Shown here: positions 1-10,021 of the stretch, piece by piece
Numbering within the stretch: the stretch's first letter is position 1
Layout of the letters: each line of letters opens with the position of its first letter
The notes under the pieces: model-generated
Seen by the model: only the letters and a program-made list of their open reading frames with translations
What the model was told of the DNA's origin: nothing
Databases searched by the model: none
Source of the DNA: Chryseobacterium sp. 6424
GTDB lineage: Bacteria > Bacteroidota > Bacteroidia > Flavobacteriales > Weeksellaceae
NCBI RefSeq assembly: GCF_003692615.1
Contig: NZ_CP023540.1
Span: 310,001 to 374,000, forward strand
Length of the DNA: 64,000 bases
Direction: 5' to 3'
Made by a program: the position numbers and the translations under genes

Positions 1-664
<664 letters not shown>

Positions 665-843
665 TCAGTTTTTAATTTATTTTTCATTGAGCCTGTTCCA
701 AAGAGCAACAAGCTTCTTTTTTAATATTGTTAATTCAGCTAAAAAAACCTGATAATCATTGTCATCAATATAATCTAAGTCTCTAGCCAGAATTAATTGG
801 TTGCTCACTTAATATTGCCATCAGCCATATGCAATAAGCAGCC

Positions 844-1122
844 CTACCCAATAATTCCCAAAAGATCAGATTCCTTTACGATTAGATAATCTTTACCATC
901 GAGTTTAAGCTCTGAGCCTGAATATTTTCCGTAAAGCACTTTGTCGCCTACTTTCACCGTGGTAGGTTCGTCTTTTTTACCGGGACCTACGGCTACTACA
1001 GTGCCTTCCTGTGGTTTTTCTTTCGCGGTGTCCGGGATGATGATTCCTGATGCGGTAGTAGTTTCAGCAGCGATTGGCTCTACGAGCACACGGTCTGCCA
1101 ACGGTTTGAAGTTTACTGACAT
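844..1122 (-). CDS. groES: Co-chaperonin GroES (10 kDa)
   Basis: This 92-residue protein has the length and motifs of Gro[13 protein letters not shown] at the N-terminus, the mobile-loop region [12 protein letters not shown] around residues 20-31, and [12 protein letters not shown] followed by the C-terminal [14 protein letters not shown]. GroES forms a heptameric lid on GroEL and closes its folding chamber. It starts at the ATG at 1122 on the minus strand and is followed by groEL. No CIRCE (HrcA) inverted repeat is visible upstream; a 13-bp direct repeat is (separate entry). Identification is very secure. Confidence 0.98.
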   Translation of the reverse strand: MSVNFKPLADRVLVEPIAAETTTASGIIIPDTAKEKPQEGTVVAVGPGKKDEPTTVKVGDKVLYGKYSGSELKLDGKDYLIVKESDLLGIIG

Positions 1123-1205
1123 AATATTCTAATTTTTAGTTAATTTTTTACTTGCCCGTTCATTCCCCAAAACTTTGCCAACGAAGATATAATGGTGTGA
1201 AAGTT

Positions 1206-1248
1206 AAATTTTGGCAGATTTTTGTTTAGGCAGTGAAATTTTGGCAGA
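1206..1248. promoter_or_regulatory. 13-bp direct repeat upstream of groES
   Basis: AAATTTTGGCAGA occurs exactly twice, at 1206-1218 and 1236-1248, so the copies start 30 bp apart (about three helical turns). They lie 84-126 bp upstream of the groES start, in the 294-bp spacer between the divergent groES and subtilase genes. The spacing would suit a dimeric regulator bound on one DNA face, but no known operator is recognised. The rest of the spacer holds no other clear element apart from a TATACTTG near-match to the Bacteroidota -7 box at 1392-1399, ahead of the subtilase. Confidence 0.4.
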
Positions 1249-1416
1249 GAATTTCGGTTGCAGATGGGAAGGATATAACCTATAAAGTGAGGAGAATGAC
1301 ATATAATACTATTTCCTGATAAAAAACTTGTATCCTGTGAATATTTAATAAAAAAATATGGGCATGAGTGATTTATTTCAATAAAATTATTTATACTTGT
1401 ACGATTAAAATAATAT

Positions 1417-4400
1417 ATGATTATGAGAAGAAAAAAGACTCTTTACAGGCTGTCAGAAGCGTTTAAGTTTTCTGTACAGCGTGTGATCGCATTAGCGCTT
1501 GCCCTCTTTGGGGTTTTGGGCTTTGCACAGATTAATAAGCTGGATCCGCGCTTTCAGGTCTTGCTGGACCATAAGGATAAAGTAGCCAAAGGCGAAAAAG
1601 TGCCGGAACTCGAACTCGAGTCCACAAGATTGGATAAGCACATGGTAGTCACCGGTAAAGGTGCGAAAGTGATGTATTCAAGTATTATCTATACGAAAGA
1701 TGCAAAAAGGCTGAAAGGTTTAGGTATTTTGGTGCAGAGCGAGATGGATACATTTGTAACAGCGCTTATTTCTACCGAAGATATTGAAAGACTGATGGCA
1801 GAGCCCAGTGTTGTTTCCATTGAAGCACCGGTGTTTGATGGGTTGCATAATGATGTGAGTACCGCGCAGTCGGGTGCTTCATTGCTTCATGCCGGCGTTT
1901 TGAATAACACAAAATTCACAGGTAAGAATGTGCTGGTGGGGATCTATGACTCAGGGATTGACTGGGATCACCCTGATTTCAGGGATCCAGTAGATCCTAC
2001 AAAAAGCCGAATCCACAGTATTTGGGACCAAACCATTACACCTACAGGTACTGAAACTTCCCCTGTCGGTTTTAATTATGGGGTGGAATATACCCGTGCC
2101 ATGATTGAGGATGAGATAGACGGTACGCCTGCGAATTTCGTTCGCCAAAAAGACACCAATGGACATGGGACACACGTGGCGGGCACCGTGGCAGGTAATG
2201 GTGCCGGACTTGCAACTAAAAAACACCGCGGATTCGCGTATGAAGCGGATATCGTGGTGGTAAAGGGTGGTAACGGCAGTTTTTCTCAGGCCAATACCGT
2301 TAACTCCCTTACCTATTTCCAGAACGTAGCTACCGCCTTAGGCAAACCTATTGTTGTGAATATGAGTATTGGCGGACAAGGAGGTCCGCATGATGGTACC
2401 GCACCGCATGAGGTAGCTGTAGATGATTTTACTTCATCGGCACCCGGTAGAGCAGTGGTAATTTCCGCAGGAAATGATTATGGCGCCAACCTTCATGCAA
2501 AAGCGGATATCCCGGCTGCCGGAACTGGCACTTTCGGGTTTACCGTAGCAACCAATACCACCAGTGCGGCCAATACGATTAATCAGTTTTTTATTTACGG
2601 AAACAATAATAATGATGTTGAAGCAAAAGTGACCGCTCCGGATGGTCAGGTGTATATATATCCTGCGAATGGCACTACTTCACATCTTATTTCAGGTGGC
2701 GCTTTTAAATTAGAGGGATATAATTATGTGTCCCCGGCTAATTACAAGAGATACATACAGTTTCAGCTTTCGCGTGTTGCTGGCTTTAATACCGACTCAC
2801 AGGGGACTTACACTATTCAACTCACCAATGAAGGCAGTACGCCCACCACACTGCATGCCTGGAAGCCGTATGAAACCGTAGCCACTACCGTGCTGAACGG
2901 AAATAATGAGTATATCGTAGGTTCCCCCGGGAATGCTACTTCCGCCATTACGGTGGCTGCTTATCTCGGAAGATCAAGTTGGTATAAAAATAACCCTACA
3001 CAAGGAGCTTATCTAACTAACAGCACTCCGCAGGAGTATATCGCGCCCTTCAGTGCCCAGGGCCCAAGAGCGGATGAGGTGTTAAAACCAGAGATCACTG
3101 CCTCTGGGATGTATGTGATTTCTTCTTTGTCTTCAGATTCGGGTTTGGCTGCCTCAAACACCAGCAATGTTGATGGTACGTATTACAGGATTAATCAGGG
3201 AACCAGTATGTCGGCTCCCGGGGTGGCAGGTGCTACCGCTTTATTGCTACAGGCCAATCCCAATCTTACCATTAGCCAGATAAAGCAGCGACTGACACAA
3301 AATGCATTTACTGATGCGGCTACAGGTACAGTACCCAATACCCGTTGGGGCTACGGTAAACTGGATATCTATGAGGCTGTTGCCGCTGAAATTGGCTGTG
3401 TGACGTCTGAAAAAGAAATCATCGCCTACGACGGACAGAATCTGACGAACTCAGAAACAAATCATATTATGTCGAATAATATGGCAGCCATACGGTTTAC
3501 CCCAAGCAAAACCGGTAAAATAGGCGGCGTATCACTATATACGCCCAATGGTGCTTTGAATAATTTTGCGTTGGAGATCCAGATCAGGAAATCTACCGCT
3601 GATAATCTGCCGGGTGAAGTTATTGCTTCAAAAACAATTAACCCTTCCGTAGATCTTTCGAGATTCACCTGGAATTATGTTGACCTGTCAGATCTTAATG
3701 TACAGGCGACCTATAATGAAGACTTCTTTATTGTCATCAATTCAACAGCAGGGGCGTTTTATTTGAGAGCTGAAGGCCTTTCTGTGGATAAAAGATCTTA
3801 TCAATCTCCTGATGGGTTAAACTGGTCTCTGATAACAACGTATGACATTAAAGTAAGGGCCAATATTTACGAAGACAGGCCAGAGATCAAAAGACTGGCT
3901 ACCGCGTCACAGCAAGCAACAGCTACCATCGCTAATGGTAAAAACTATTTCAGCAATAACTGCCAGTTTATTTCAAGGATTGAAAAAACGGCCAGCGGTA
4001 CCGTTTCCGGAGAAGTTACTGCCAAAGTTTGGGTAGATAACGCGGTGCAGCAATATGTTACCAGAAGATACGAGATAACGCCGGCTGACAATCCTTCGGG
4101 CGTTACGGGTAAAGTGACCTTATATTTCTCACAGGCAGAATTTGATGCGTATAATGCCAATAATGCTACTAAGTTGCCGACAGGCCCAACAGATGAAGCT
4201 GGTAAGGCCAACTTGCTGATTGATAAATATGCGGGGACCAGCACCAATAACTTAGGTACACCAGCATCTTATGCCGGTGGTTATGTGACCATCACCCCTA
4301 ATGCAGCGGATGTCGTATGGAACGCGACGTACAATTATTGGGAGGTTTCGTTTGAAACTACAGGATTCAGTGGCTTCTTCCTGAGGACTGCTCCCACGGC

Positions 4401-4644
4401 GCTCGCGACATCGGATGTTGCCAACAGAAACATCAACATCTATCCGAACCCTGTGAAAGAAACGCTTAACATCATGGCGCCGGCTGGTGCCAAGACAAAC
4501 GTAGTCATCTATGACATGAGCGGCAAAATGGTGAAGGAGTCTGATGCCAGAGCCATTAATGTAACCAGCCTGCCAAAAGGCAGTTATGTTGTGGAGTTAA
4601 CTACTGCCAATACCAAGGTGACCAAGAAAATAATTAAAGAATAA
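1417..4644 (+). CDS. Secreted S8 (subtilisin-like) serine peptidase with T9SS type A sorting tail
   Basis: The 1075-residue protein opens with a basic, hydrophobic signal peptide (about residues 1-37, ending GFA before QINKL). The S8 domain covers about 165-660 with an intact catalytic triad: Asp178 (GIYDSGID), His250 (NGHGTHVAG) and Ser597 (GTSMSAP), and an oxyanion Asn353 in VVISAGND. A long insertion of about 150 residues (360-520) separates the Asn and Ser motifs. Beta-rich modules follow, and the last 75 residues form a Por secretion tail (NIYPNPVKE, YDMSGK, ending TKKIIKE). The expected product is a peptidase exported by Sec, then by T9SS to the cell surface or medium. ATG 1423 is an alternative start. 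A strong terminator follows. Confidence 0.93.
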   Translation: MIMRRKKTLYRLSEAFKFSVQRVIALALALFGVLGFAQINKLDPRFQVLLDHKDKVAKGEKVPELELESTRLDKHMVVTGKGAKVMYSSIIYTKDAKRLKGLGILVQSEMDTFVTALISTEDIERLMAEPSVVSIEAPVFDGLHNDVSTAQSGASLLHAGVLNNTKFTGKNVLVGIYDSGIDWDHPDFRDPVDPTKSRIHSIWDQTITPTGTETSPVGFNYGVEYTRAMIEDEIDGTPANFVRQKDTNGHGTHVAGTVAGNGAGLATKKHRGFAYEADIVVVKGGNGSFSQANTVNSLTYFQNVATALGKPIVVNMSIGGQGGPHDGTAPHEVAVDDFTSSAPGRAVVISAGNDYGANLHAKADIPAAGTGTFGFTVATNTTSAANTINQFFIYGNNNNDVEAKVTAPDGQVYIYPANGTTSHLISGGAFKLEGYNYVSPANYKRYIQFQLSRVAGFNTDSQGTYTIQLTNEGSTPTTLHAWKPYETVATTVLNGNNEYIVGSPGNATSAITVAAYLGRSSWYKNNPTQGAYLTNSTPQEYIAPFSAQGPRADEVLKPEITASGMYVISSLSSDSGLAASNTSNVDGTYYRINQGTSMSAPGVAGATALLLQANPNLTISQIKQRLTQNAFTDAATGTVPNTRWGYGKLDIYEAVAAEIGCVTSEKEIIAYDGQNLTNSETNHIMSNNMAAIRFTPSKTGKIGGVSLYTPNGALNNFALEIQIRKSTADNLPGEVIASKTINPSVDLSRFTWNYVDLSDLNVQATYNEDFFIVINSTAGAFYLRAEGLSVDKRSYQSPDGLNWSLITTYDIKVRANIYEDRPEIKRLATASQQATATIANGKNYFSNNCQFISRIEKTASGTVSGEVTAKVWVDNAVQQYVTRRYEITPADNPSGVTGKVTLYFSQAEFDAYNANNATKLPTGPTDEAGKANLLIDKYAGTSTNNLGTPASYAGGYVTITPNAADVVWNATYNYWEVSFETTGFSGFFLRTAPTALATSDVANRNINIYPNPVKETLNIMAPAGAKTNVVIYDMSGKMVKESDARAINVTSLPKGSYVVELTTANTKVTKKIIKE

Positions 4645-4665
4645 TTAAAGATCACCCATAACCCC

Positions 4666-4696
4666 AGAGCGGCTGTTTTTGCAGCCGCTCTTTTTT
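4666..4696 (+). terminator. Rho-independent terminator after the subtilase
   Basis: A perfect 10-bp stem, AGAGCGGCTG (4666-4675) and CAGCCGCTCT (4682-4691), encloses a 6-nt loop and runs straight into a T-rich tail. It lies 22 bp after the subtilase stop codon and before recX, so the two genes are separate transcription units. Confidence 0.9.
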
Positions 4697-4781
4697 ATTC
4701 GTACCACACAGCGTAGCTTGTGGGTGGAATATCCACAAATCCGCTTAATTTACTTTAAATTTGTAGGCAATAGTTCACCGC

Positions 4782-5258
4782 ATGTCCGATAAAAAATCCT
4801 ATACTTTTTCAGAAATCAAGCAGAAAATGGCTGCTTACTGTACCTATCAGGACCGTTGCCATCAGGAGGTCGAACTCAAGATGCGTGACTTTCTGCTGAT
4901 CCCCGAAGCCAAGGAAGAAATCCTGCTGTATCTGATGCACGAGAATTTCCTTAATGAAGAACGTTTCACGCGCAGCTATATCCGGGGTAAATTCTACATC
5001 AAGTCCTGGGGCCGCAATAAGATCCGGAACCATCTCCGCCAGAAAGGCGTACCCGAAAAACTCATCACTACCTGTATGGACGAGATTGATAAGGCCGACT
5101 ATCACCAAACGCTCAATAAAACTTACATCAGCTACTACGCACGTCAGTCGGGCACCGGCTTCCAGAGAAAATCAAAAACCATCAAATACCTACTCGGCCG
5201 TGGTTTTGAATATGAGGAAATTTTGAGTGTTGCGGAACAAAATGGCTCTTCTGAATAA
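4782..5258 (+). CDS. recX: Regulatory protein RecX
   Basis: The 158-residue product has the all-helical three-repeat layout of RecX: an N-terminal segment with YTFSEIKQKMAAYC, the central LMHENFLNEERFTRSYIRGKF signature (given here as LNEERFTRSYI) around residues 55-70, and a basic WGRNKIRNHLRQKG segment near 77-90. RecX binds RecA filaments and modulates recombination and SOS activity. No recA lies in the window. A TAAATTTG -7 box at 4756-4763, just upstream of the ATG, fits the Bacteroidota consensus. Length and motifs make this secure. Confidence 0.9.
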   Translation: MSDKKSYTFSEIKQKMAAYCTYQDRCHQEVELKMRDFLLIPEAKEEILLYLMHENFLNEERFTRSYIRGKFYIKSWGRNKIRNHLRQKGVPEKLITTCMDEIDKADYHQTLNKTYISYYARQSGTGFQRKSKTIKYLLGRGFEYEEILSVAEQNGSSE

Positions 5259-5706
5259 GCATCGGTTCAAGAGTGATAAAGGGAGAGGGTTATTTAGTGG
5301 TAAAATTTATTAGGTGTATTCCGGGTTGATATGTTCAGCCTTACGCTTAAATAATCTGTTATCAGGTTAAATCAACCAGTTATGGAATGCCCGACATGAT
5401 AAGCTGTTATAAAAATCACCTATTCATAGTATTGTACAAAACTTTTTTTAATTAGTCAGTTTCTGTGATTTTATGTACGTAAAACACTGATTTGTATATA
5501 CCTATATTGCAGGTATTATAATCTAATATTACATTTGGTCATAAAATACAACCGATGATTTAAATACATTTTCCCGTTTTATTTCTCCCTTTCTTATTGT
5601 ATGATCTTAAGATTTCTGTAGTTATCAATACTGTATGAATCCTAATTATATAGTATTGGATTTCAGCACTATAAGATGTTTTCATTTATAACCATTACAC
5701 ACAAAT
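5259..5706. other. AT-rich intergenic region without a recognisable gene
   Basis: These 448 bp between recX and the large T9SS cargo gene are very AT-rich. I see no convincing open frame, RNA gene, strong inverted repeat or terminator. It presumably contains the promoter of the downstream gene, but no unambiguous TAnnTTTG box at suitable spacing could be chosen. Confidence 0.4.
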
Positions 5707-8700
5707 ATGAACAAAAAACGACACTTTATCATGAAACAGGCTCTGGCGCTGTTTATGGTGCTCTGCTCCGTATGGGGGTGGGGGCAGGAATATCATCTGG
5801 TAACATCCAGCGACCAGTTGGTAGATGGTGGAGAGTACATGATAGTAGGATCTACAAGCGATAATAGATGGTGGGTTTTATCAACCACTCAAACAGATAA
5901 TAACCGCTCTTCTGTGCAAAATGGGACTGCTGGTTCGCAGCCTTCCACGATTACTTATAAGAGTGATTATGCAAGTTTTATATTGGGCTCTTCAGGTTTA
6001 TACTGGACTTTATATGAGGGGAATCCCAATGGGACTGGCACATCTGGCGGAGGGACGGCAAATGGGGCTGGCGGTAATGTAGGATATCTTTATTCGGTAA
6101 GCAATCAGAACTATTTAAGGACGCAGGCTACTGCACATAATTGGTCGGTGGCAATTGATGCTGCTACATACGCTGCGACTATTAAGGCGTCCGTAAATGA
6201 TAGGACTATTAAACTTAATAATGGTGGTGGTTTGTTCTCTGCATATACATCAGGACAACGAAATATCTATTTGTATAAAAAACAATCAACGATCTCTGAA
6301 ATTAGTTCTGATATAAGTTCATTGACTGGATTCACTTATATCGAAGGTAGCGGTCCATCTCAGGCTCAAAGTTTTATAGTGGCAGGTACAGGCTTAACCG
6401 ATAATATTACAGTTACCGCCTCTGCAAACTGGGAGGCTTCCACAACATTAGCTTCTGGGTTTTCAAATAGAGCCACTCTTCCCGCGGAAGGCGGAACAGT
6501 TTATACAAGATTGGCTGCCGGTCTTGGCGTAAATGATTATACCGGAACGATTACTTTAAGTTCGGCAGGTACGACAGATGTAAATGTAGCGCTTTCAGGT
6601 TCGGTGACTTCGGTTCTTGCGCCACCTTCTGTGACAGCCGCCTCTCTTACGGGAACCGTAGGACAGCCATTTATGGCACAGATACAGACAACAGGAAGTC
6701 CGGAATCATATGCTTTATTCACAGGGTCTCTGCCGACAGGGTTGGCACTGGATGCTTCTACTGGACTTATTTCAGGCACACCGGCTGAAGCAGGTTCTTC
6801 CACGGCCCATATCACGGCCACCAATAATGGAGGTACTTCCGCTCCTGCAGCCATTGGTTTTACCATTGCCAAAGGGATACAGACGGCGACACTGAACGAT
6901 CGGAGGGTAACAGTGGGGGCGGCGCCCATTACCCTGCCGGATACCACAAGTGCTGGCTTAGCCATTACTTACGGCGGAGGCGATCCTGCCGTAGCGACAG
7001 TTTCAGGAAATACTTTAACGGTATTAGGAGCTGGAAATACAACCATTAACGCAACGGTAAATGAAACTGCGCATTACTTTGGGTTTGCTAGCAATTTTTC
7101 GGTATTTGTAACAGAATCAATTATCTTTAAAAAGATAAATTCATTGGCAGAGTTGACAGATGGTGAATATTTATTAGCAGATGCCAACGATGAAGTGATG
7201 GCTTCTAATACGATTAACAGTGGTGCATTAGTTACGGCTGCCCTTAATTCAACGGCAGGAGAAGTTGTAAATCCCCCAATAAGTTCTGTATGGAAAATTA
7301 CTAAGTCCGAGGGGAATTATATTATTCAGAATATGCAAAATTCCAACTACCTAAATTATACTTCCTCTACTAACTTGAGTCTTAAACCTTCAGTTGATAA
7401 TAATAATTCAAAATGGAAGATTAGTTATAATACTGATCATTTTACTGTCGCAAATGCTACCGTGGAGACTAGGATTTTAAAATATAATGCTGCGTTAAAT
7501 GTGCCTGGTTTTAAAGCTTATACATTATCCACTCAATCCCCTGAGGTAAGCTTATATAAAAAAATGGTATTAAGTGTCACCTGGAACGGCACTGCCTGGT
7601 CCAACACTACAGGTCCTGACGCAACCCTAGCGGCAATCATCGACGGCGATTATTCCGGTCCGGCATTCACCGCTCAGTCGCTGACGGTAAACGGGGGCAA
7701 AACCCTCACCGTGACAGACTATGTATCAACAGGTGACGTTACCAACCAAGGTAATATCATCGTGGCTGACGGCGCGAACTTTGTGCAGACGGGCACATTC
7801 AACGCAAGTGCGGCTTCCACCTTTAAAGTGAGAAAAGCCACCAAGCCGGTGAAGCGTCTCGCCTATATCAACTGGAGCAGCCCAATGAATAGTTCAACAC
7901 AGACATTGAAGCAGTTCTCCTTCGGTAAAAAAGCCGACGGCACCAACCAGTCCACCGAAGGCACTGTAAATTCACGCTTCTTTACTTATAAAGACAATGC
8001 ATTTGTAAGTGTTGATCCGGGAACAGCCTTTATTCCTGCGGCAGGTTATCTGATCCGCACGCCAAATGATTTTACTACGACACCTCAGGTATTCAATGCG
8101 CAGTTTGAAGGTCAGATTCCGAACTCCGGAACCATTAGTTACAGTCATGGCACGATTGGTGGTAATTTCGTCATGCTGGGTAATCCGTATCCTTCCGCCA
8201 TTTCAATCGCTGATTTTTTGGCAGCGAATACAGGTGTCACACCAACCGTATATGTGTGGAACAGCCAGGCTGAAATGGATGCCAATGGCCAATATACAGG
8301 TACCAATTACAATACGTACACCACCACAGGCGAAGTACCGTTAGGCACCATGGATGGGTATCTCCCGGTAGGTCAGGCATTCTTTGTGCAGCGAGACGGT
8401 ATCCCGGCAACGACACCGTTCGTGTTTAATGATACCATGCGCCAAACTGTACACGACGGCGTTTTCAGCAGAAAAGCAACAGCTGATAGGTTCTGGCTTG
8501 AACTTACCACGCCATCAGGTTCAAAACCTCAAATGCTTTTCGGCTTTAATGCCGCAGCCACCGCTGGATATGATACTGAATATGACGCTGGGCTCATCGG
8601 AACCAATGCGGATGCGCTGTACACCACTGTGAATCACCGGAAACTTGTAATCGACGCACATGGTGCGTTCTCTGCGGAGGACCGTTTTGCGCTACAGGCG

Positions 8701-9138
8701 GATTTCAGTACGGCAGGTATGTATACAATTCGGGTGCTTAAAGCTGAAGGAATATTTGCCGACAGTCAAAAGATTTGGCTGAAAGATCGGCAGACAGGAA
8801 CAACAATTCTTATCTCGGAACAGCCTTATTCATTCACGGCACAGAGAGGTTCGGTAACCGACCGCTTTACACTTCAGTTCAACCCGGACCAGGCACTTTC
8901 TACCGACACAGTAGTGAAATCTGGAGTTACGCTGTTCAGTACGGGTACGGAAATTCATGCAAAGTCAGCCGAGGAGATTACTTCGCTTGAAGTATATGAC
9001 ATGAGTGGCAAGTTGATGGCAGTTACACGCGCTTCCCAGAAAGAGTTTACGGTTCATGTACCTTTTAAAGGCGTTGTAGTGGTAAAAGTGAACCTTCAGA
9101 ACGGTGCGGTTCAAACTAAAAGACTAATACTTAAATAA
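5707..9138 (+). CDS. Large secreted T9SS cargo protein with putative Ig domain and repeated N-terminal modules
   Basis: The 1143-residue protein has a signal peptide (about 1-27, ending GWGQ; ATG 5731 is an alternative start). Two similar modules, about residues 28-195 and 470-620, each contain a DGEY-type start and end in xLYKK, so they look like an internal duplication. A putative Ig domain (He_PIG type, with LPTGLALDASTGLISGTP) lies around 300-390. A long beta-rich region follows, and the C-terminus (YDMSGKLM, ending QTKRLILK) resembles a T9SS type A tail. It is probably a surface adhesin or structural protein; no enzymatic motif is visible. The PID-CTERM-like gene follows after 5 bp and is probably co-transcribed. 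Confidence 0.8.
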   Translation: MNKKRHFIMKQALALFMVLCSVWGWGQEYHLVTSSDQLVDGGEYMIVGSTSDNRWWVLSTTQTDNNRSSVQNGTAGSQPSTITYKSDYASFILGSSGLYWTLYEGNPNGTGTSGGGTANGAGGNVGYLYSVSNQNYLRTQATAHNWSVAIDAATYAATIKASVNDRTIKLNNGGGLFSAYTSGQRNIYLYKKQSTISEISSDISSLTGFTYIEGSGPSQAQSFIVAGTGLTDNITVTASANWEASTTLASGFSNRATLPAEGGTVYTRLAAGLGVNDYTGTITLSSAGTTDVNVALSGSVTSVLAPPSVTAASLTGTVGQPFMAQIQTTGSPESYALFTGSLPTGLALDASTGLISGTPAEAGSSTAHITATNNGGTSAPAAIGFTIAKGIQTATLNDRRVTVGAAPITLPDTTSAGLAITYGGGDPAVATVSGNTLTVLGAGNTTINATVNETAHYFGFASNFSVFVTESIIFKKINSLAELTDGEYLLADANDEVMASNTINSGALVTAALNSTAGEVVNPPISSVWKITKSEGNYIIQNMQNSNYLNYTSSTNLSLKPSVDNNNSKWKISYNTDHFTVANATVETRILKYNAALNVPGFKAYTLSTQSPEVSLYKKMVLSVTWNGTAWSNTTGPDATLAAIIDGDYSGPAFTAQSLTVNGGKTLTVTDYVSTGDVTNQGNIIVADGANFVQTGTFNASAASTFKVRKATKPVKRLAYINWSSPMNSSTQTLKQFSFGKKADGTNQSTEGTVNSRFFTYKDNAFVSVDPGTAFIPAAGYLIRTPNDFTTTPQVFNAQFEGQIPNSGTISYSHGTIGGNFVMLGNPYPSAISIADFLAANTGVTPTVYVWNSQAEMDANGQYTGTNYNTYTTTGEVPLGTMDGYLPVGQAFFVQRDGIPATTPFVFNDTMRQTVHDGVFSRKATADRFWLELTTPSGSKPQMLFGFNAAATAGYDTEYDAGLIGTNADALYTTVNHRKLVIDAHGAFSAEDRFALQADFSTAGMYTIRVLKAEGIFADSQKIWLKDRQTGTTILISEQPYSFTAQRGSVTDRFTLQFNPDQALSTDTVVKSGVTLFSTGTEIHAKSAEEITSLEVYDMSGKLMAVTRASQKEFTVHVPFKGVVVVKVNLQNGAVQTKRLILK

Positions 9139-9143
9139 AAAAA

Positions 9144-9404
9144 ATGAAAAAATGGATAACATTGCTAGGGTTGGTGACTTTCACGGGTTGGTCTCTGGCA
9201 CAGTCAGACAATCGTTTTTATACTTCTGAAAAAGCGTATAATGCCCAGATGGAGAATCAGATGGAAAGTCAGGACCCTGGGGGTGGCGGACCTATCACGG
9301 GGGACGATCCAGTACCCATTGACGGTGGTGTTCCGTTGTTGCTGGCCGCTGGTCTGGGAATGGCCATATGGTATGCCCGCCAGCGAAGCCTCAGGAACGG
9401 CTGA
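9144..9404 (+). CDS. Small PID-CTERM-type sorted protein
   Basis: The 86-residue protein has an N-terminal signal peptide (MKKWITLLGLVTFTG, likely cut after SLAQ), a short acidic and Gly-rich linker, then PIDGGVPLLLAAG at about residues 57-69, a hydrophobic helix and a basic tail (RQRSLRNG). This tripartite layout matches what I remember as the PID-CTERM C-terminal sorting signal of Bacteroidota, thought to be handled by an exosortase-like system. The mature part between the two signals is only about 35 residues. It starts 5 bp after the T9SS cargo gene and precedes a terminator, so the two genes probably form an operon. The sorting assignment is from memory of the motif, not a database search. 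Confidence 0.72.
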   Translation: MKKWITLLGLVTFTGWSLAQSDNRFYTSEKAYNAQMENQMESQDPGGGGPITGDDPVPIDGGVPLLLAAGLGMAIWYARQRSLRNG

Positions 9405-9420
9405 TTGCAGCCAGTCAGTG

Positions 9421-9450
9421 AAAGACGCTCCTGTATAGGGGAGTCTTTTT
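9421..9450 (+). terminator. Probable rho-independent terminator after the PID-CTERM-like gene
   Basis: AAAGAC, a GC bulge and TCC pair with GGA-GTCTTT around a short loop and end in a T-run, 17 bp after the stop codon at 9404. It closes the two-gene unit before repeat array A. Confidence 0.7.
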
Positions 9451-9550
9451 GTTGTGGCTCCCCATAGCGTAACCTCGGCTAAAAATATTCAGAGGATCAG
9501 AGTGTAGGGCAGAGGCACCTGCTGAATGCCAAAATGGAAGAAGTGCTTTT

Positions 9551-9604
9551 CATGAACTATCCATGAAGTATCCATGAAGTAGACCCGTCCTTTACCCGTC
9601 CTAA
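9551..9604. repeat. 11-bp tandem repeats at the outer edge of array A
   Basis: Three 11-bp units (CATGAACTATC, CATGAAGTATC, CATGAAGTAGA; 9551-9583) run directly into two further 11-bp units (ACCCGTCCTTT, ACCCGTCCTAA; 9583-9604, sharing one base). The same period recurs with another sequence at 50147-50190, at the far edge of array B3. They resemble iterons or a short minisatellite; function unknown. Confidence 0.6.
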
Positions 9605-9605
9605 A

Positions 9606-9645
9606 ATAGCTATACAGGTTAATAAATAAATCCTGATATAGCTAT
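9606..9645. repeat. Imperfect palindrome at the array A boundary
   Basis: ATAGCTATACAGG (9606-9618) is matched by CCTGATATAGCTAT (9632-9645), its reverse complement with one inserted base, around a 13-nt AT-rich loop. It sits between the 11-bp tandem repeats and the first array A element. It has no T-run and no adjacent gene, so it is not an obvious terminator. Confidence 0.45.
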
Positions 9646-9962
9646 AGAATTGAGAGAGAAAAGAAGAAAGTATGAAGTATGTCCTGCGCTTCGATATTCG
9701 CTCATTCACCCTTTATCCTTCGCCTTGTCACGCTGAAAGCGTCTCACCAGTTGCGGAGGGCAAAAAGCAGTATAGATACTTTCAGAATGACCTACCGTGT
9801 GTAAGGGGTAAGCGTTCATTCACCATCACCATTGCCCTTTAAACACTATAATTGTCACGCTGAAGCGTCTCACCAGTTGCGGATGGTAAAACAGTATATA
9901 AATTCTTTCAGAATGACCTACTGTGTACAAGAGGTAAGCGTTCATTCACCATCACCACTCAT

Positions 9963-10021
9963 CATTCACCATTCACCATTCACCATTCACCATTCACCAT
10001 TCACCATTCACCATTCACCAT
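9963..10021. repeat. Heptanucleotide run (CATTCAC)n
   Basis: About 8.4 uninterrupted copies of CATTCAC fill a spacer of array A. Shorter runs occur in most other array A spacers, and five copies lie at 46779-46813 just before array B2. Runs of this kind expand and contract by slippage. Confidence 0.9.

Noticed and set aside
1123..1416. CIRCE operator upstream of groES
   Set aside because: No TTAGCACTC-N9-GAGTGCTAA-like inverted repeat is present.
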